This document shows positions 1 through 7,200 of a stretch of DNA of 26,901 bases, piece by piece. Each line of letters starts with the position of its first letter. The first letter of the stretch is position 1. The position numbers were made by a program, and so were the translations under genes. The notes under the pieces were generated by a model. It saw only the letters and a list, made by a program, of their open reading frames with translations, was not told the origin of the DNA and searched no databases. Origin of the DNA: an uncultured Collinsella sp. (lineage in GTDB: Bacteria; Actinomycetota; Coriobacteriia; Coriobacteriales; Coriobacteriaceae); assembly GCA_902478935.1 (NCBI GenBank), contig CABSMV010000010.1:1-26901 (forward strand), in the 5' to 3' direction.

Positions 1-22
1 CGGAGATGTGTATAAGAGACAG
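1..22. other. Nextera/Tn5 adapter remnant (non-genomic)
   Basis: Positions 4-22 read AGATGTGTATAAGAGACAG, which is the 19-bp Tn5 mosaic end used in Illumina Nextera libraries. The preceding CGG matches the last three bases of the read-2 adapter arm. It stands at the extreme contig edge and is almost certainly untrimmed adapter. Genomic sequence starts at about 23. An ATG inside the adapter (position 8) creates a false start for the first reading frame. Confidence 0.95.
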
Positions 23-205
23 GTCGTGAAGGCCGGCCAGCCCATACTCAAGATCGACCGCGCCAAGATCGCTGCCGCCGGTTACAAGGACTGCGTCGTC
101 GTGGCCGTGTCCAACACCGCCGAGTTTGCTGACGTCGAGCTCGCCGTCGAGGCCGAGTCTGCCGTCGCCGCCGGTGACGCCATCGTCAAGGTCGTCCGCA
201 AGTAA
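23..205 (+). CDS. PTS EIIA-like domain, C-terminal fragment (5' truncated)
   Basis: This is the last 60 residues of a protein cut by the contig edge. The visible part begins VVKAGQPILKID, contains AAGYKD and VVVAVSNTAE, and ends AAGDAIVKVVRK. This pattern (VKxGxxLxxxD, xxxAG, xVVVxNT, then a final xAGDxIxxV) is typical of the C-terminal strands of the glucose-type phosphotransferase EIIA domain, which passes phosphate from HPr to EIIB. The catalytic histidine would lie upstream and is missing, so it cannot be said whether this is a stand-alone EIIA or the end of a fused EIICBA permease. The apparent ATG at position 8 is in adapter and is not the start. A terminator follows 26 bases after the stop. 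Confidence 0.75.
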   Translation, partial: VVKAGQPILKIDRAKIAAAGYKDCVVVAVSNTAEFADVELAVEAESAVAAGDAIVKVVRK

Positions 206-231
206 ACTGTGGCATCCAAAGGATGTGCAAG

Positions 232-260
232 GGTGGTCGGGTTTTCCGGCCACCTTTTTT
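232..260 (+). terminator. Rho-independent terminator after the PTS EIIA fragment
   Basis: GGTGGTCGG pairs with CCGGCCACC (one G-T wobble) around a short T-rich loop and is followed directly by six T residues. Confidence 0.85.
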
Positions 261-346
261 ATTGCATCGCGGGGAAGCGTTTTATTGCACGTTGGGCGGG
301 CTTGCAAACCGTTCGGACGCTAAAACGAACCGACCGCGCCTTCGCG

Positions 347-376
347 TTGCCGAGGGTGTTCATAAGTGGATAGTAT
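347..376 (+). promoter_or_regulatory. Possible promoter of the lipoprotein gene
   Basis: TTGCCG (347-352) and TAGTAT (371-376) are separated by 18 bases and lie 66 bases before the lipoprotein start. Both match sigma-70-type consensus only partly; this is prediction by eye. Confidence 0.35.
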
Positions 377-441
377 GGGCTTACTTATTACAACGTGTGC
401 CGCGTCCGGGAAGCGCGGTGCCGCTCATTGGGAGGAACAAC

Positions 442-999
442 ATGAAAAAGAAGCTGCTGCTTGCGCCCCTCATGGCCGTCTTGGTTGCATGTGTGGTCGT
501 GCTTTCCGGTTGCGGAGGCCCTTCGGTTGAGGAACTCATCACCGAGGATCTTACGACGCAGTTTGACGAGGTCAAGAACGGTGGCGACGACTTCCTTTCT
601 GGTCTGGAGGAAGCTTCGGGCGACGAGTTCGAGCAGCTGGGTATCGATCCCAAGGAGTATGCCAAGACCTATCTCGAGGGCTTTGACTACAAGATCGGTG
701 ACGTGACGGTCGACGAGGACAAGGGTGTCGCGACCGCCGAGGTCTCTATCACCTGCAAGTCTATGAACAAGATCGTCGAGGACTTCTCCACCCAGTATCA
801 GGAGAAGGTCGCCGCGCTTGACACGGTTCCTTCCGATGACGAGCTGTACAAGATGGCCGGTCAGGTTATGGTCGATGTGACCAAGGCCACCGAGCCCAGG
901 AAGACCACGGTTATCTTCAAGTACACCTGCAACGACGACGGCGAGTGGTCTGCCGACGACTCCGTCAACTCCGAGATGATGGATGCAATGCTGAGCTAG
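442..999 (+). CDS. Putative secreted lipoprotein of unknown function
   Basis: A 185-residue protein. The N-terminus MKKKLLLAPLM followed by a hydrophobic run and the lipobox LSGC (Cys24) is a clear type II signal peptide, so the mature protein should be lipid-anchored on the outer face of the membrane. The start at 442 is chosen because it gives this signal peptide and has GGAGG at 431-435; longer in-frame starts from 223 would bury the signal. The mature part is acidic and mostly helical at first, then has strand-like segments (YKIGDVTVDEDKGVATAEVSI, then TTVIFKYTC). This resembles small Firmicutes/Actinobacteria lipoproteins with one alpha/beta domain (DUF5105-like), but I do not recognise a specific function. 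It stands alone between a terminator and a repeated hairpin element. Confidence 0.8.
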   Translation: MKKKLLLAPLMAVLVACVVVLSGCGGPSVEELITEDLTTQFDEVKNGGDDFLSGLEEASGDEFEQLGIDPKEYAKTYLEGFDYKIGDVTVDEDKGVATAEVSITCKSMNKIVEDFSTQYQEKVAALDTVPSDDELYKMAGQVMVDVTKATEPRKTTVIFKYTCNDDGEWSADDSVNSEMMDAMLS

Positions 1000-1002
1000 T
1001 TC

Positions 1003-1174
1003 GTTGCGGCGTTTTACCAAACGCCGCAACTGCTCGACGTTGCGCGGGCACCAGAGCGACAACTTGTCATTCAAAGAGGACGGTATGACCAGAAGGTCTA
1101 TGCCGTCCTCTTTTCATGCCAATTTGTTCGCTCTGGTGTCCGCTCGCTGTCCGTCCTCTACCTGCGGCGTTGCC
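1003..1174 (+). repeat. Repeated structured intergenic element, copy 1
   Basis: It begins three bases after the lipoprotein stop. First comes a perfect 12-bp hairpin (1003-1014 with 1019-1030, loop TACC), then GACGTTGCGC (1036-1045). A large hairpin follows (1051-1136) with an outer stem CCAGAGCGA/TCGCTCTGG and an inner stem closed by the loop region GACC-AGAA-GGTC. A conserved tail runs to GCGGCGTTGCC at 1174. A second copy lies at 20901-21120 after hspR. Between copies the loops, the central GACCAGAAGGTC and the tail are kept, while the arms of two stems differ yet remain complementary. Confidence 0.85.
1073..1114 (+). terminator. Terminator-like stem inside repeat copy 1
   Basis: AAAGAGGACGG (1073-1083) pairs with CCGTCCTCTTT (1103-1113); an A run precedes and a T run (1111-1114) follows the GC-rich stem, as in a rho-independent terminator that could work in either direction. 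It probably ends the lipoprotein transcript. Confidence 0.6.
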
Positions 1175-1183
1175 ATTGTTGGG

Positions 1184-1240
1184 GTAGTCGTTGGGGCGTT
1201 CTTGTCTGACTAGTCGTTTAAGAACGTCCCCAACGACTAC
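1184..1240. repeat. 57-bp inverted repeat
   Basis: GTAGTCGTTGGGG (1184-1196) pairs perfectly with CCCCAACGACTAC (1228-1240), continuing after a one-base bulge with CGTTCTT/AAGAACG, around a 16-base centre containing GACTAGT. The TTGGGG(A)CGTTCTT arm recurs at 21142-21240. It may end minus-strand transcription of the HAD phosphatase gene, though there is no clear T run. Confidence 0.75.
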
Positions 1241-1287
1241 TTTCCGCGCAACAGCATTGCCGCAGCTGCGCTAGGCAGCGTCGCTCG

Positions 1288-1956
1288 TTACTCGCCCAGA
1301 ATTAGCGCTGCGAGCTCGTCCTGGGTGTCCACCACGTAGTCGGCGCCGGCGGCTTCCAGCTCTGCGCGGCCGCGGAAGCCCCAGCTGACGCCCGCACTCT
1401 TAAGGCCGGCGTTGTGACCGGTCAGGATATCGACATTGGAATCGCCCACATAGAGCGTGGTCGACGGATCGGCGCCTAGCTCTTTCATCACATGCAGTGT
1501 AACAGGCGCCTCGGGCTTGGGCGGAAACGCATCGACGCGGCCCTGCACCAGCGCAAAGCGCTCGGAACCAAAATACTTCTCGATAAGCGGAGCCGCCGAG
1601 ACGTGGTCCTTGTTAGTGAGCACGGCAAGTTGCACACCCACGGCGCGCAAGCGGTCGAGCATCTCGGTCGTGCCGGCATAGGGAGCGGTGTGGTCCTCCT
1701 TGTGCTCGCCGTAATAAGCCCTAAACTCGGCAAGCGTCTGCTCAAACATGCGACCGTCGCCCGCATACTCGGCAGGCATAAAGCGTTCGACCAGCTTGAG
1801 CATGCCGTTTCCCACCTTGTAGCGGTACTCGTCAACGGCAAACGTGGGCCAGCCGTGCGTCTCGCAGGTATGGTTGCCGGCGGCCGCCAAGTCCTCGAGC
1901 GTGTTGAGGATGGTGCCGTCCAGGTCGAAGATCACATGGGAAAAAGCTGCTGCCAT
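1288..1956 (-). CDS. HAD-superfamily hydrolase, phosphoglycolate-phosphatase-like
   Basis: A 222-residue protein with the four HAD motifs in order: FDLDGT near the N-terminus (Asp11 nucleophile, Asp13 acid/base), LTNKD (motif II), the PKPEA lysine (motif III) and GDSNVDI (motif IV, metal ligands). An alpha-helical cap lies between motifs I and II. Length and motif spacing fit the Gph/PGP subfamily that removes phosphate from small phosphorylated metabolites; the actual substrate cannot be read from sequence. The start at 1956 is preferred over an upstream ATG at 2034 because MAAAFSHVIFDLDG places the nucleophile normally and GGGAG lies five bases before it. It is last on the hyp strand, 123 bases after hypE, so may be cotranscribed, but a functional link to hydrogenase maturation is not implied. 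Confidence 0.85.
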   Translation of the reverse strand: MAAAFSHVIFDLDGTILNTLEDLAAAGNHTCETHGWPTFAVDEYRYKVGNGMLKLVERFMPAEYAGDGRMFEQTLAEFRAYYGEHKEDHTAPYAGTTEMLDRLRAVGVQLAVLTNKDHVSAAPLIEKYFGSERFALVQGRVDAFPPKPEAPVTLHVMKELGADPSTTLYVGDSNVDILTGHNAGLKSAGVSWGFRGRAELEAAGADYVVDTQDELAALILGE

Positions 1957-2079
1957 AAAAACTCCCGTCATTGGGTTTAAAACGCACCCCATAATACTGG
2001 GCTTCCGCGTTGGGCGTGCTTGGAATCTGAACATCTCCAGGGGTATCAGGCCGCATCGCGCCGACCGTGTGGTTTCGCC

Positions 2080-3114
2080 CTAGCAAATCCTCGGCAGCTG
2101 TTCTCCCACGAGCATGTCGAGGATGCGGGTCGAGCCCCAGCCGGTGCGCACGCGCACGGCGGGGCGGGCGCCCTCGGCAAGTGGCAGCACGCGACCGATG
2201 ATGGCGGCGTTCTCGCCGTAGTGGGCGGCGCGCATGGCGCTCAGTGCGGCATCGGCTTGCTCGGCCGGTACGACGGCGACCATCTTGCCCTCGTTTGCCA
2301 CCTGCAACACATCGTAGCCGAGCATCTCGCAGGCGGCCTGCACGTCGGGACGCACGGGCACGGCATCCTCGTCGACCTCCATGGCAACACCGCTGGCCTG
2401 GGCAAACTCGTTGAGTGTGGACGCTAGGCCACCGCGCGTGGGGTCGCGAAAGCAACGCGTGCCGGGCGCTGCGGCCAGAACGTCGGCAATCAGGTGGTTG
2501 AGCGGCGCGGCATCGCTTTCGATCGTGCTCGAAAACGCCAGGCCCTCGCGTTGGCTCATGATGGCGATGCCGTGGTCGCCCAGCGTACCCGAGACCAGGA
2601 TGACATCGCCGGGGCGGCAGTTGGCGCCGCTGAGCGCCACGCCCGTGGGAACCTCGCCCACGCCGGCGGTATTGATGTAGACGCCGTCGGCCCCGCCGCG
2701 CTCGACCACCTTGGTGTCGCCCGTGATTATGGACACGCCCGCCTCATGCGCCGTTTCGGCCATCGTCTGCACAATCTGGCGGAGCCTATCCATGGGATAG
2801 CCCTCTTCGAGGATAAAGCCGCACGATAGGTAGCGCACGTTGGCGCCCGAGGTCGCGACGTCGTTGACGGTTCCGCACACGGCGAGACGGCCGATGTTGC
2901 CACCGGGGAAGAACTGCGGCGAGACTACAAAGCTGTCGGTCGACATGGCGATGCGCCCGCTCGCGGGCAGCGCGGCGACGCCGGCGTCGTTGCCTTCGAG
3001 CAGCTCGGGCGACCCAAAGGCATCCAAAAAGACCTCATCGATGATGCGCTTCATCATCTGTCCGCCGGAGCCGTGGCCCAGCAGGACGGTGCTATCGGTA
3101 ACGCTATGGGACAT
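2080..3114 (-). CDS. hypE: Hydrogenase maturation protein HypE
   Basis: A 344-residue member of the PurM/AIR-synthase-like ATPase family. HypE receives a carbamoyl group from HypF on its C-terminal cysteine and dehydrates it with ATP to a thiocyanate, the source of the cyanide ligands of the [NiFe] hydrogenase iron. The family signature is visible: LLGHGSGG near residues 11-18, and the C-terminus ending PRIC with the acceptor Cys as the last residue (Cys344). Length is normal. Transcribed after hypD, from which it is separated by 84 bases carrying a repeated hairpin. There is no sign of damage. Confidence 0.97.
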   Translation of the reverse strand: MSHSVTDSTVLLGHGSGGQMMKRIIDEVFLDAFGSPELLEGNDAGVAALPASGRIAMSTDSFVVSPQFFPGGNIGRLAVCGTVNDVATSGANVRYLSCGFILEEGYPMDRLRQIVQTMAETAHEAGVSIITGDTKVVERGGADGVYINTAGVGEVPTGVALSGANCRPGDVILVSGTLGDHGIAIMSQREGLAFSSTIESDAAPLNHLIADVLAAAPGTRCFRDPTRGGLASTLNEFAQASGVAMEVDEDAVPVRPDVQAACEMLGYDVLQVANEGKMVAVVPAEQADAALSAMRAAHYGENAAIIGRVLPLAEGARPAVRVRTGWGSTRILDMLVGEQLPRIC

Positions 3115-3153
3115 ATCGAAAACTCCAATCGTGGGTGGAATTATATGGGTGAG

Positions 3154-3193
3154 GCGCAGCGTCGACTGGTCCGCCGTTCGTTAGAACGGCGGA
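3154..3193 (-). repeat. Dispersed hairpin element between hypD and hypE
   Basis: TCCGCCGTTC and GAACGGCGGA form a perfect 10-bp stem (3170-3193) with a four-base loop, followed on the minus strand by GACGCTGCGC. The same hairpin plus tail occurs in plus orientation at 20949-20991, with near identity over about 42 bases. It lies inside an operon, so if it acts as a terminator or RNA-stability hairpin it would modulate hypE relative to hypD. Confidence 0.85.
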
Positions 3194-3198
3194 ACCTA

Positions 3199-4311
3199 TT
3201 AGCCTCGGTAGCGGAAATATGCTGCGCAGCTGCCCTCGGAGCTCACCATGCAGGGGCCGACGGGATGCTCGGGCGTACAAGCGTGGCCGAACAGGGGGCA
3301 GTCGCTCGGCGTAATGGCCCCGCGCAGCACGTCGCCGCAGCGGCACCCGCGTGGCTCGACCGTCGGCTCGATGGACACGTCAAAGCGCATGCTGGCATCA
3401 AAGTGCGAAAACTCGGGGCGGATGGAAAGGCCCGAGTTGGCAATCGGCCCCAGCCCGCGCCATGTGGTATCGCACGGCTCAAATACCTGCTCGACCAGCT
3501 GGCGCGCTACGGGATTGCCGTCGGCATTGACGCCGCGACGGTAGGCGTTGTCAATCGCCGGCCTGTCCTCGACAACCATCTGGACCAGCATGCAGATGCC
3601 CTGCAGGATATCGACGGGCTCAAATCCCGTGACCACGCCCGGGGTATTGAATTCGTCGACCAAAAAGCCAAAGGGGGCCAAGCCCGTGATGGTGGCGACG
3701 TGGCCCGGCAGGATAAAGCCGTCGATGGCGGTCTCGGGGTCGTTGGCGATGGCGCGCAACGCCGGCGGCGTGGTCTTGTGGGCGCAATAGACCGAGAAGT
3801 TCAAAAGCCCGCGCGCCTCGGCCTCCAAGATGGCGGCGGCGATGGTGGGCGTCGTAGTCTCAAAGCCCACGCCCATAAAAATGACCGGGCGATCAGGGTT
3901 TTGCTCGGCAATGTCGAGCGCGTCGAGCGGGGAGTACACAATGCGAATATCGCGCCCCGCCGCCTTTTGCGCAGCGAGCGAGGTGGATGATCCGGGCACG
4001 CGCATCATGTCGCCAAAGGTGGTGATGATGGCGCCGTCTATGTTGGCGAGCGCGATTGCGTGGTCGATGTCGCGGTTGGCGGTGACGCAGACGGGGCAGC
4101 CCGGGCCGCTCAGCAGCTTGAGCCCTGCCGGCATAATGGAGCGAAAGCCATAGCGCCCGATGCTCACGGTGTGCGTGCCACAGACTTCCATAAGGTTGAT
4201 GGTGCGGTCGCCGACAAGCTCATGAATGCGCTCGATGAGCTCGCGAGCCAGCTTGGGATCGCGGAATGCCGAGAAATCGATACCGGAGCGAGCCGGCTGT
4301 CCGGCCGCCAC
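3199..4311 (-). CDS. hypD: Hydrogenase maturation protein HypD
   Basis: A 370-residue protein. HypD is the [4Fe-4S] scaffold that, with HypC, holds the iron while CO and CN ligands are attached. Diagnostic motifs are present: MEVCGTHT (Cys44), GPGCPVCVT (Cys72 and Cys75), and a cysteine-rich C-terminal region (CRCGDVL, SDCPLFGHAC, GPCMVSSEGSC) that provides the cluster ligands. The start is a GTG whose first base is also the last base of the hypC stop (TAGTG), so translation is probably coupled to hypC. This suits a HypC-HypD complex made in balance. Confidence 0.96.
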   Translation of the reverse strand: MAAGQPARSGIDFSAFRDPKLARELIERIHELVGDRTINLMEVCGTHTVSIGRYGFRSIMPAGLKLLSGPGCPVCVTANRDIDHAIALANIDGAIITTFGDMMRVPGSSTSLAAQKAAGRDIRIVYSPLDALDIAEQNPDRPVIFMGVGFETTTPTIAAAILEAEARGLLNFSVYCAHKTTPPALRAIANDPETAIDGFILPGHVATITGLAPFGFLVDEFNTPGVVTGFEPVDILQGICMLVQMVVEDRPAIDNAYRRGVNADGNPVARQLVEQVFEPCDTTWRGLGPIANSGLSIRPEFSHFDASMRFDVSIEPTVEPRGCRCGDVLRGAITPSDCPLFGHACTPEHPVGPCMVSSEGSCAAYFRYRG

Positions 4312-4571
4312 TAGTAAGCCTCCGCCGGGTTGGTGGCCAGCTGGTCTTCTTCGACCAGCTTGGACATGGCATTAACAAGCTCGAGCGTTTCCTGTGCTTC
4401 CTGCTCGTCGACAATCTGGATGCCAAAGCCGGCGTGTACGAGAATATGGTCGCCAACCTGCGCCGTCGGCACGAGTCGCAGCGACACGGGGCGCTCGATG
4501 CCCATCATGTCGACGGTGGCCTTGAGGCCGTCGTCGCGTTTGACTACTTTACCGGGAACGGCAAGGCACAT
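4311..4571 (-). CDS. hypC: Hydrogenase maturation chaperone HypC
   Basis: An 86-residue HypC/HybG/HupF-family protein that binds HypD and carries the Fe(CN)2CO unit to the hydrogenase large subunit. The N-terminus MCLAVPGKV is the family signature; Cys2, exposed after removal of Met1, is the essential iron ligand. The start at 4571 is fixed by this motif and by AAGGGGAAC just upstream, so the longer frame to 4613 is rejected. The acidic C-terminal helix (EQEAQETLELVNAMSKLVEEDQ) is normal. It lies 131 bases after hypF and its stop overlaps the hypD start by one base. Confidence 0.95.
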   Translation of the reverse strand: MCLAVPGKVVKRDDGLKATVDMMGIERPVSLRLVPTAQVGDHILVHAGFGIQIVDEQEAQETLELVNAMSKLVEEDQLATNPAEAY

Positions 4572-4702
4572 ATTGTTCCCCTTGTATACGCTTTGCGCTG
4601 GATGAGCGCTCAATAATCCATCAGTTGATGGTAGCGCTCGCGGGGTTCGCGGGCAAACGCGTTACGCCTGTGAGACGGCGGCTTGCGGGCTGGCCGAACA
4701 GC

Positions 4703-7171
4703 CTATTGTGGCGCGACCTGTGCGAGGCGAGTGCGTGCGACTGCTGCCTGACCGTAGGCGATGCAGCCGTCATTGACGGGTACGGTGTGGGGGACAAGGA
4801 CAGTAAAGCCTGTGCTTTTGAGCTCGCGGGTGAGAAGCTGAAGCAGAAGTCGGTTCATGAACACGCCGCCCGAGAGCGCGACGGTGTCGATGCCCTCGTG
4901 CACGCAGATATCGCTGGCGATGCGCGCCGAGGAGCGCGCGACGGCGACATGGAAGTCGAGTGCGAGCCTGTCGGCGGGCGCTCCGGCTTCAATTCCTCCC
5001 AAAAGTGCCTCAAAGAGTGCTTTCTGGTCCAGAACATAGGGGCCGTCCAGCCACGATGGGCCAGATGCGAAATAGTCGGCGTTGTCGTCGGGAAAATGGG
5101 TGATTTCGTTGTCGAGCGCGCGCCAAGCGGCGGCTTCGAGTTCTATGGCGGGTTCGCCCTCGTAGGTTGCCTTGTCGCAGATGCTCAGAATCGCTGCCGC
5201 GGCATCAAAGAGACGTCCCATGCTGCTGGTATGCGGGCTGTTGATGCCGCGCTCGATCATGGTGGCTGTCACGCTGCGCGTTTGCTCGTCGAGACTGTCC
5301 AAAAGCCGAGCGGCACCTGGGTGCTCGAGCAGGCCGAGCTCACTGAGCAGGGCAAAGGCGTTGCGGCGGGCATCGCGCACGGAGGCCGCCCCGCCGGGGA
5401 GCGCCCAGGTGCGCAAATGCGCGGCGCGCCCAAAGCCGCCAAGACTGGCAACAAGAAACTCGCCGCCCCAAATGGTCCTATCGGTGCCGGCGCCGGTGCC
5501 GTCAAAGGAGATGCCAAGGACGCGCGCGTCGGTTGTAAGCTGGCCCGCGGCGATAGCCTCGGCCATTACGCTCGCGATATGCGCATGATGGTGTTGCACC
5601 TCGACGAGCGGCAGATTGCATTTTCGCGCCTGATCGCGCGCCCACTGGCTCGATAGATAGCTGGGATGTACATCGCAGGCCAAGGCGGCGGGCGCCAAGT
5701 CAAAGAGATCTTCCAAGCGCGTGCGCGCGGCGTTCCAGGCATCGAAGGTCCCGCCGTTTTCAACATCGCCGATATGCTGCGACACAAAACAGGTTGCCTC
5801 GCCGTTCGTCCCTTCACGCGTGAGTGCAATCGTGGCCTTTTGTTGTGGCCCGCAGGCGAGCACGCAGGACGGAGCGCCGTCGAGCGCCGGCAACGGCAGC
5901 GGCTGGGGTGCATATCCGCGAGCGCGGCGCACGGGCATAACAGCGCCGTCGACCACGCGCACCACGGAATCGTCATAGCGCGAGAGGATTGCGCGGTCGT
6001 TACCGAGCAACGCGTCGGCGATGCCGGCGGCAACGAGGTGTTCCCAGGCAAGGTCGTCGTCGGTCTCGATGGGTTCTTCGCTCAGGTTGCCGCTGGTCAT
6101 GACGAGCGCGTGCATACCGCAGACTTCTGCCGCGGCAAGCAACAGATGCTGAAGCGGGGTGTAGGGGAGCATAACACCGAGCTCGGGAAGGTCGTGCGCG
6201 ACAGACGGTGCGAGCGCGAGGGCGTCGGGGGAACCGCCGCTCTCGCAAACGGCACGTCGGCGCAGCAGCACGATGGGGCGAATACTGCCGGCCAGCAAGC
6301 CGCGCTCAACGTCGCTGACATGGCACAGGCGTTCAACGTCGGCAAGGTCGCGTACCATAACGGCAAGCGGCTTGTTGCTGCGACGCTTGCGACGGCGCAG
6401 CTCGGCCACCGCCTGCTCGTTGGCAGCGTCACAGGATAGATGGAATCCGCCCAGGCCCTTGATGGCGACGATGCCACCGCTGGCCAGCAGCTCAACGCAG
6501 CGCTCGATGATAGCGTCGCTGGCCTCGCGTGTGGTGCCGACGGCCGGTGTCGCGGACGAATTCCCGCACGCATCGCTGTTTACAGCCTCGCGCCACGTAG
6601 TATGCGGCCCGCAATCAAAGCAGGCATCGGGTTGCGCGTGAAAACGCCGGTCGAGTGGGTCGGCATACTCCGCGGCACACTTGGGACACATGGGGAAACG
6701 GTCCATCGATGTGGCCGCTCGGTCATAAGGCAGCGATCGGATGATGGTAAAGCGTGGGCCGCAGTTGGTGCAGTTGATAAAGGGGTAGTGATAGCGTCGG
6801 TCGGCGGGATCGAACAACTCGCGCAGACAATCGTCGCAGGTGGCGATATCGGGCGAGACGAGCGTCGTGTGCGCGGTCTGGTCCTGCGACGCCACAATGT
6901 GAAAGCCCTGCTCATCGGCAGTGCTCCAGCCGCCAGGCTCCAAATCCGCAATATCGACTCGCTCAACGCGGGCCGCCGCGGGCGCATGCTCAGAAAGCGC
7001 GGCAACAAAAGCATCGAGCGCATCGGCCGGAGCGTGCGCCTCGATATGCACGCCGTCGCCCGCGTTGAGCACCCAGCCGCAAATGCCGTGCGCCATGGCC
7101 TCGCGATACACAAACGGTCGCATGCCAACGCCCTGCACAATGCCCGTTACATGGATATGCGCATGTCGCAT
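4703..7171 (-). CDS. hypF: Carbamoyltransferase HypF
   Basis: An 822-residue protein of full length. HypF uses carbamoyl phosphate and ATP to make carbamoyl-adenylate and passes the carbamoyl group to the C-terminal Cys of HypE. Domains in order: acylphosphatase-like (residues 1-95, with GIVQGVGMRPFVYR); two zinc-finger-like units with cysteines 112/115, 134/137, 162/165 and 184/187; a YrdC-like domain from about 220 (KGLGGFHLSCDA, then RRSNKPLAVMVRD); and a C-terminal Kae1/TsaD-like domain with VQHHHAHIASVMAE and LSGGVFMNRLL. The start at 7171 has AAGGAGG five bases upstream. It lies 29 bases after nikR, so very probably shares its transcript. Confidence 0.97.
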   Translation of the reverse strand: MRHAHIHVTGIVQGVGMRPFVYREAMAHGICGWVLNAGDGVHIEAHAPADALDAFVAALSEHAPAAARVERVDIADLEPGGWSTADEQGFHIVASQDQTAHTTLVSPDIATCDDCLRELFDPADRRYHYPFINCTNCGPRFTIIRSLPYDRAATSMDRFPMCPKCAAEYADPLDRRFHAQPDACFDCGPHTTWREAVNSDACGNSSATPAVGTTREASDAIIERCVELLASGGIVAIKGLGGFHLSCDAANEQAVAELRRRKRRSNKPLAVMVRDLADVERLCHVSDVERGLLAGSIRPIVLLRRRAVCESGGSPDALALAPSVAHDLPELGVMLPYTPLQHLLLAAAEVCGMHALVMTSGNLSEEPIETDDDLAWEHLVAAGIADALLGNDRAILSRYDDSVVRVVDGAVMPVRRARGYAPQPLPLPALDGAPSCVLACGPQQKATIALTREGTNGEATCFVSQHIGDVENGGTFDAWNAARTRLEDLFDLAPAALACDVHPSYLSSQWARDQARKCNLPLVEVQHHHAHIASVMAEAIAAGQLTTDARVLGISFDGTGAGTDRTIWGGEFLVASLGGFGRAAHLRTWALPGGAASVRDARRNAFALLSELGLLEHPGAARLLDSLDEQTRSVTATMIERGINSPHTSSMGRLFDAAAAILSICDKATYEGEPAIELEAAAWRALDNEITHFPDDNADYFASGPSWLDGPYVLDQKALFEALLGGIEAGAPADRLALDFHVAVARSSARIASDICVHEGIDTVALSGGVFMNRLLLQLLTRELKSTGFTVLVPHTVPVNDGCIAYGQAAVARTRLAQVAPQ

Positions 7172-7200
7172 GCGACCCTCCTTCGTTGAAATGTGTGCTG

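Noticed and set aside
223..441. Longer start for the lipoprotein gene
   Set aside because: The added residues overlap the terminator and promoter region and would precede the signal peptide; the ATG at 442 has GGAGG.
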